A program made the position numbers and the translations under genes. Below, in pieces: positions 57,306 through 64,000 of a DNA stretch of 64,000 bases. This stretch comes from Clitopilus passeckerianus (lineage: Eukaryota > Basidiomycota > Agaricomycetes > Agaricales > Entolomataceae): assembly GCA_944990035.1 (NCBI GenBank), contig CALYLX010000094.1:1-64000 (forward strand), written 5' to 3'. Below the pieces are notes generated by a model, which did no database searches, was not told the DNA's origin, and was given only the letters and a program-made list of their open reading frames with translations. Each line of letters starts with the position of its first letter. The first letter of the stretch is position 1.

Positions 57306-57845
57306 ATTGTGACATCGTATAATTTCTTGGTCGTATAGTTATTTCGCTTTCTGTCTTGCTGCATATCGCTCTGGCGCATCCCTAGGTGTATAACCCCAAT
57401 CTGCATCCTCCGAACCCCTCACTTGTATATCCAGTAATTCCCCATCCCACCCACATACTCATACCACATAATACCAACTTGGCAACCCCTTCTCCTAGAT
57501 AGATCATTGGACACTTACTGTATACACCCTGGCTCTCATAGGAGAGTTTGATCATAGCTTCACCCCGGAATTCTTGTTGTTCATTGTGTAAATAGCACGT
57601 CGTGAACGAGGCAAAATCTTCTTAACTTTTGTGTCAATGGTTGGGAGCAATGGGGGATCGGGCCGCATGCATCGGAACTCGGAAACACCAACAGAGGCAC
57701 GTGCGGAAATATTGCCACGAAGATGATCGCAGGTCGACCGTCGAGCAGCGACTGACGTGCCCCTCATTCTTCTCCTTGTTCTGGTCCTTTTACCCGCCTG
57801 CCGGCGTCCGTTCCCTTGATTCTGAGCTGCGGACTCAAGTTCGTC
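57306..57845. other. Intergenic, HSP20 to NIPA
   Basis: No supported gene. A chance 16S-primer-like run near 57544 was rejected. Confidence 0.4.
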
Positions 57846-59500
57846 ATGGTTGAAGACAAATACATTGGGCTGGCTCTCGCAATATCAAGCTCTTTCCTCA
57901 TTGGAACGAGCTTTATTATCACTAAAAAGGTAATTGCAATTTATACCTTGGCTACACTTTTTTTCCAGTACTTACCACCCGGATATGACAGGGATTGAAT
58001 GACGCCGCTCTACGAAATGCAGCGTATGGTGCACCGTCTGCTTCAGACAACCTTGCGTATCTCCGGAATCCTATCTGGTGGGGAGGAATGGTAACCAGTA
58101 TGTATTTCTGCATAAGATCCATGCCGTTTCTTGCTAACTATATTTTCTGCAGTGGTTATTGGCGAAGGTACCTTGCCGATATGCTTAGAACAATACATAC
58201 TTACACCCCCACTCCAGTCGCTAACTTTGCTGCGTACACTTTTGCCCCTCCAATCTTAGTTACACCCCTCGGCGCTTTGAGCGTTTTAATTGGGTACGTG
58301 AAGTATGCCATATTCTTCAAGCTTTCTGACCACAAATTCTTCTAGTGCTATTCTCGCATCCTTCCTATTGAATGAACACCTAGGTCATTTGGGCCGTCTT
58401 GGTTGCACACTCTGCTTGTTAGGGTCAATAATCATCGTTCTGCATGCTCCTGAGGACAAACCTGTGGATACGATAGACCAATATCTCGACTATGCCTTGC
58501 GACCTGGTATGTATTCCTCATCCACCATGATCGACAACCATTAAGTTCTCTCCAGGCTTCCTGTTATACTGCTTCACCGTGACCGTGTTTACGCTCATTA
58601 TGATCTACGGCGTCATCCCTAAATACGGACGGGCCAATCCAATTCCGTACCTTTCTGTGTGCTCGTTGGTTGGCTCTGTCTCCGTGATGGCTATCAAAGG
58701 ATTCGGCATCTCCGTCAAGCTTACACTCGGCGGCAACAACCAATTCACTCATCCGGATACATATATCCTGGCTTTCAGCGTCGGATTCTGTATCGTCATC
58801 CAGATGAATTACTTCAATAAGGCCCTGGACACGTTTTCCACAAATGTGTAAGTTTCCGTTTCGCCTTGGATCGTACCACCATGCTGAACTTTTCACCAGC
58901 GTCAACCCCATGTATTATGTCGGGTTCTCGACTTGCACGATCGTCGCATCCCTCATCTTTTTCCAAGGACTCAATACAACAGATGGTGGCAATACAGTTT
59001 CCCTTCTCTCTGGCTTCATTGTCACCTTCCTTGGAGTCCACCTCCTCAACCTTTCAAGAAAGGCTGAATCACCAATCCATGAGGGCAATGGTCATTCGAC
59101 TTTGGAGGGTGGCTTGATGAACCCCCGCCTAAGCCTTCAAGGCCGCCCGTCATTAGATGGCTGGAATGATACCAGAATAGGACCGGCTCCTTCACCTAGA
59201 CATGCCAGGCGAGGATCACACTATCGCACCGGCTCGCGCAATAATTCGACACTGTTTAACGCCTTCGACGAGCATGAGGGAGGGAATGGAGACGCCGTAG
59301 GGTTGAGGAACCTCAGAGAAGAGGATGAATTTGAGGATGACGAACATGATGTAGACGAAAGGACGAGGCTAAATGGAGGCAAGAACCTAGGGCAACATCT
59401 CCCAAACCATTCAAAATCTAGACTGAGCGGGTCTCATAGTCAGAGTCATACCCCCAATCCGAGCCGGCCGCCATCCGCTACGGATGTGCGGTTCTCATGA
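57846..59500 (+). CDS. NIPA-type magnesium transporter
   Basis: Multi-pass membrane protein of the NIPA family, proposed magnesium transporters in endosomal or plasma membranes. It starts MVEDKYIGLALAISSSFLIG and continues TSFIITKK, GLNDAALRNAAYG, then RNPIWWGGMVTMVIGEVANF. Further helices are AAYTFAPPILVTPLGALSVL, ILASFLLNEHLGHLGRLGCT, LYCFTVTVFTLIMIYGVIPK, YLSVCSLVGSVSVMAIKGFG, ILAFSVGFCIVIQMNYFNKA and VGFSTCTIVASLIFFQGLNT, about nine in all. The signature NEHLGHLGRLGC is typical. After the last helix (LSGFIVTFLGVHLLNLSRKA) comes an Asp/Glu-, Ser- and Arg-rich cytosolic tail of about 140 residues. Seven short introns are needed. Confidence 0.93.
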
Positions 59501-61648
59501 TTCGTGATTTGGATTTTCGGTTTTGACCTGTGTATTTTCTTACGCTTGGGGTTGCCTACATTTCGTGATACTGGCTTTTGACATACCTGCCTCATTGATG
59601 ATCTGAATGGACTATTAACTACACTACGGAAATGGAACTATTTCTCCACGATTTTTCCTGAGATTCAGCATTTAGGGTGATTGACTTAGCAACAGCGATA
59701 GTCATTGGTCAAGCCCAGCCTCCTGACCCCTCCTGACACGTTCGCCGACTTGGACTTGCCCGACGCACACGCCTACTCTGATTTCGAACATAACCCCCCT
59801 GTGCAAGCGCCAAATCGTTCAGGGCGAAGATAGAACGTTCTACCAGAAAGCTGAAAGCGCACAGCCTGTCCCTGCTGCCTATAGATTAGATGACCAGATG
59901 CTACCTCAATCAGCGGGGGTGCGTATGGATACTGCCGTGAATCAGGTCCACCCGAGTCGTCGCTGGCGGTTGCTCACCTCAGGCTCGAATCAATATCAAT
60001 TTCGCACTGACGTTCAATTCCTTGACGCTTGAGCCAACCGGAACAGGCGGCACAACCAAAATTAATTATCAAGTCAACACGTTGTATCCCACACCCTATA
60101 TAAGTTCAGAGTGCAGTATTGAGACTGCTCCACGGGTCCTATACATAGTTGATACGCAAGAAAGCATGCTTGTGTGTATTCGGAATCAGAAGTAGTCTTG
60201 ATCGTTCCAGTAGATCTGGATGCGTCAGTTCCGGTAAGCATTCCGGGCTGGAACGTCGGGTAGTGAAGTAAGACTTGCTCACACTGGGGAGTGTGTCCGC
60301 GATCTGGTGATTACCAGGTGAGATCGCCGGCGGGAAAGAAGAAGCTCAGTGACAGCGAGCCAGGTGCAAGGTCTGATAAATCGTTCTGGCGGACCGAGGA
60401 TCTTGGCAAAAGAGCCAAATACGATAGACAATCTTCGAGAAGCTGGACTGTTTGCTGTATGACTTCACACCAGCAGGAAGTGTGCATCTGTGGCTTCAGG
60501 TACGCGTACCGGCCGAACCTCTGCATGGGGCATACACGGAGGCAGCAATTAGGAAGCAGTTAGGAATAGGCGACACGGTGCTTTAAGGAGTGAGGGTAGC
60601 CGTTACCTGTTTCCATAAGGAAGACCGTAAAATGCGAACCTCGAGGCAGAAATTGTTGCCTGTGTGGGCTCAATTGGCGTCACTTCTTCCGTGGCATCAT
60701 AAAGCGATCTCCCCTGAGTGGGTATTGAGCTCATTGTGTCAGGAACCAACGAAGATTTGCAAAGCGTGCTCTTGGAGATTGGAGCTGCAAAAAGCCGGGG
60801 TTGGTAACATTGTCAGAAAGCCTGACGAGCATCGCACGCTGAGTCACAGTGGGATGTGTCTATTGAGCCAGATTACAACATTTCTGAGTTCGTTACCACA
60901 CCTTGAACTCTGATCTGGGACCCCCGAAAAGGACCTAGGAATAGTCCAAGAGTCGGGAAAGGTAGTCATCAGGCGTGCGTGCAAAGTTGTCAAGACCGGT
61001 ACGTTCGGGAGCGGATGTATCCCGAACTCTCGGCAGGGAAAGTCAAGCCCAGAGCCTCTTGGGACTTGGCTAAGGAACCAAAAAAGCCGACTGAATGCAC
61101 TTCGCTGCGGCGACACCCTTTCCCTTCAGAACTCTAGAACTTAGCGATGCACTGATACCCAAAAGGAGCGTATCCGCATGCATGATTTGGAGCTCATTCT
61201 ACTCACATCAAGGCGGAAAACCTGTAGGTATTAGGCCCGGTGATTCATGTGAGTGTTGGCTTGAGTGATCCAGGTTAGACAGTTGTGGGAGCTAGCACTG
61301 TAAGAGAGCATGTGGTTCACATGAGTTTATCCAACCAACTGAGCACTTCAGCTGCGGTTTGCAGTGTCCTCTATGCGATGCTCTTTCAAAAACCGGATCA
61401 CAAGCACCAGAGTGAACCACCGTGGTACTTTTTGAAGCAAACCGGCCGGCGGATGTGAGGCTTAGAGTTTGGATGCAACGGGGAGGCGAACTGTTCTGCC
61501 CTGATGGTTCCTCGGTGCCTTAGTGTGGTGGGATTTACCTGATGCGATAACGATATAGAAACTGGTCCTCGTGTGTGTGCCTGTCCCGCCTTCGCCCTTT
61601 TTTCTCTTTTAACCTTCAGAATATACCTGCGCTGGCGTATTTCATTCA
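59501..61648. other. Gene-poor region of about 2.1 kb
   Basis: No gene with recognisable motif or splice-supported structure was found. The segment near 60099-60108 carries a TATATAAG run after a CCACACCC tract, reminiscent of a core promoter or LTR promoter, but no long terminal repeat partner is visible. The last part is the presumed promoter of the G-alpha gene. Confidence 0.45.
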
Positions 61649-64000
61649 ATGACTGCCTCAGGACCTTCGGACGACCCTCTCGACGCTTTTCTAAGACCAC
61701 CACCGAACGAAACACCCGAGGAACGTGCAATAAGGGTGGCGAAGGAGGAGGAAGCAAGTCGAATAAGTCAGGCCATAGATGCAAGTATCAAGGCCGAAAA
61801 ACAAGCTAGGAAGAAGAAGAGGATTGTGAGACTCCTGTTGCTCGGGCAGAGCGAGTCGGGTGCGTTGAACAACTGCCAGCGTGCATCATGTTTGCTGACC
61901 CGAATTTCAGGAAAATCCACCACACTTAGACGTGAGTTGCGCGTTACCTACTTAGTTACCTCAAAAAAGCTAACGGGCTACTTAGAATTTCAGCGACTGT
62001 ACACTCCTACGGCGTTCAGAGAGGAGCGTATACTCTGGCGAGCGGTGATCCAGCTGAACATTGTTCGTTCAATACGGATCATTCTTGAGACGATCTCATC
62101 GTCATCCTCAAAATCCCCCCGACAATCCCCCTACTCATCGCCACGCTCTCGGGCTCGTAGTCTATCGCGGCCAAGAAATAACTCACCCCCGCCACCTCTA
62201 CCAGCCCATTTTCCCAACCACCTAGCCAACAATGGGCATTCTTACTCTCACGACTTCAACTTCCCTGGCACCCTCAGAGAGGCCGACGAGATGTTCCATC
62301 CTCGCGGATCTAACGGTAATGGTGCAGGAGCACGCGTTGACTCTGGAGGCGAGTCAGACGCAGAGTCCGACTCGGAAGACATTCAAATCATCCCCGCCAA
62401 CCACGTCCATACACACCCCAACCATTCATCCGCATTCACTACAACCACAACCGCCTCAACTTTAGTCAATCACCCCTTTGAGGCACTCAAATCCCGTCTC
62501 GAGCCCCTCCGACACATCGAGGCCTTGCTGATAGCCAAACTCGTGCCGCCTAATGAGGAGGAAGCGACACATCTTGCTGGGCCGTCTACTTCGGCTTCAA
62601 TGGGCATGTCATACCCGCCCGGCTACGCAAATCTTCACTCGGTTGGAAGCTCATACCGGAATCAGGAGGTATTCATTCGACCGGGAGCTGCTTGGAAAGG
62701 CGGACTATCGAGGGCGCGGGTGGTTGGCCCAACTTTCTTCAGTGGTGATGATGATTCACGGCGGAACGAAAATTCACGACCGACGAGCGCTGGAAACACG
62801 GGCCTGGAAACCCAGGATGAACCACAGGAGGTTCTTTGGCAATGTAGAAAGGATATGATGACACTCTGGAACGATCCTGTGGTACGAGAGATTCTATACC
62901 GGAAGAAGGTCAGGTTGGAGGAACACCCTGGATTGTATGCCCTTTTCTCTCCCTTCTGCAAATACCGAGGACTCATCCGCATATAGCTACCTCAACGAGC
63001 TGGAACGCGTCACAAACCCAAGATACCTGCCCACAGATGGTAGACACATTCCAACCGCTCCTTTACCAATGTTGATCCCGCTCTAGATGATGTCTTGAAG
63101 GCACGACTCAAGACCGTAGGCGTCTCAGAATACAGGTTCGAAATGGAAGTTGCCGCCGGAAGGGACAGCGGGACTGAATGGAGGATCATCGATGTTGGCG
63201 GTAGCCGCAGTCAAGTATGTCCTCATCTACTTTATGCGTTATTTCATGATTGTTCACCTTTCGTTTCTTCCTCCAGCGACGTAGGTTCTTCATCCTAATA
63301 TTCATGGAAACCGTTCTGAATAGGTTGCTTACTGTAATTAACAGCGACTTGGGTGCCCTTCTTTGATGATGGTAAAGCATTTTCACTGCCATCTCCTTGA
63401 GCCTCTCGAATTGACTATATGCGCACTAGTCGATGCAATTATCTTCCTAGCCCCAATATCTGGGTTTGATCAGGTCCTCTCCGAGGATCGGTCCGTAAAC
63501 CGACTGGTTCGTCCCTTCTTAGGTGCCTGCTCGACTCCGTGCTCACTGCGAATTTCGCGAATAGGAGGACTCGGTGCTCCTCTGGAAAGCTGTATGCTCG
63601 AACAAGCTGTTGGCTAACGTCGACCTGGTGCTGTTCTTGAATAAATGTGACATCCTGGACGCGAAGTTGCAGTCAGGAATACGGTATGTCTACTCCCCTC
63701 TTTTATGCCCATTTCTGTTCTGGTGGCTGACCCTTGGGATACAGGCTTTCCCGATATGTCAAGAGCTATGGTGATCGAGGAAACGATATGGATAGTGTTA
63801 GTAAATGTTAGTCGTTCGTTTTTTTTGTGCGGAACCGTACATGCTGAGATATGATCCCTTGACTAGACTTGCGAGGGAAGTTTAGCGCCATTCATAGAGA
63901 ATACTCTCCTCAACCGAGAAAGTTTTATGCCTTTTGTACATCCGTGACCGTAAGTAACATCATTCATGCCCTCGTGTGGCTCATTCTGATACGACGCCCA
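61649..64000 (+). CDS. G-protein alpha subunit with large insert, 3' end beyond the window
   Basis: This guanine-nucleotide-binding alpha subunit begins MTASGPSDDPLDAFLRPPPN and has the G1 P-loop RLLLLGQSESGKSTTLR across intron 1. Then FQRLYTPTAFREERILWRAV begins the helical domain, which is enlarged by an insert of about 200 residues rich in Ser, Pro, Asn and His. The later exons give YLNELERVTNPRYLPTDDD, VLKARLKTVGVSEYRFEMEV (switch I, Arg and Thr kept), WRIIDVGGSRSQ (G3/switch II), DAIIFLAPISGFDQVLSEDR, VLFLNKCDILDAKLQ (G4 NKCD) and FYAFCTSVT (G5-like). The normally invariant catalytic Gln after DVGG is Ser. No Gly-2 myristoylation site is present (MTAS). About ten exons; the C-terminal receptor-contact region lies outside the window. 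Confidence 0.9.

Noticed and set aside
57541..57562. 16S rRNA 27F-primer-like run (AGAGTTTGATCATAGCT)
   Set aside because: Only about 15 of 17 bases match and no rRNA sequence follows; a chance match in a eukaryotic nuclear spacer.
60060..60260. LTR-like stretch with TATATAAG
   Set aside because: No matching second copy, no primer-binding site and no reverse transcriptase sequence in the window.

Overview
The window looks like nuclear DNA of a mushroom-forming basidiomycete (Agaricomycetes). The genes are dense and on both strands, cut by many introns of about 48-60 bases with GT-AG ends. Several families are typical of agarics: a multi-pass membrane protein with an LSDFIIVWRA motif, F-box-like proteins, an uncharacterised GNGYPLW family, and a G-alpha subunit with a huge insert. 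No CRISPR array, rRNA, convincing tRNA or intact transposon was seen. Exon structures were read by eye from splice signals and frame continuity, so small boundary errors are possible.

Layout, left to right. 1-16.9 kb: 3' end of a DUF155/RMD1 gene, exocyst SEC5, sphingolipid fatty acid 2-hydroxylase, an ankyrin relic, dihydroxyacetone kinase, an acyl-CoA synthetase, an ornithine-type mitochondrial carrier, an unassigned exon, a broken TPR gene and an F-box-like gene. 17.5-24.6 kb: two tandem paralogues of an uncharacterised family (A and B), which share a conserved core but have very different low-complexity tails. 24.8-32.5 kb: a zinc polyol-type dehydrogenase, a multi-pass membrane protein, a gene-poor stretch of about 2 kb, and a cytochrome P450. 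33.1-41.8 kb: a secreted histidine acid phosphatase, proteasome ATPase RPT6, and a MOV10/SDE3-type helicase with N-terminal zinc fingers. 42.5-47.4 kb: Xaa-Pro aminopeptidase and aspartokinase. 49.2-59.5 kb: a small uncharacterised gene that runs into the start of a ChAPs exomer gene, a second F-box-like gene, a CCDC6-like coiled-coil gene, a small heat-shock protein and a NIPA-type magnesium transporter. 61.6 kb to the end: a G-alpha subunit cut off by the window edge.

Most genes are ordinary housekeeping functions with no operon-like logic: secretion and trafficking (SEC5, ChAPs), lipid and carbon metabolism (FA 2-hydroxylase, acyl-CoA synthetase, DHA kinase, polyol dehydrogenase, P450), amino acid metabolism (aspartokinase, ornithine carrier, aminopeptidase) and proteostasis (RPT6, HSP20). 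The parts most worth a second look are the tandem A/B pair, including a segment that must be an intron in A but is open coding sequence in B; the divergent G-alpha; the zinc-finger silencing-type helicase with its odd leader; and the overlooked small gene at 49.2-49.95 kb.
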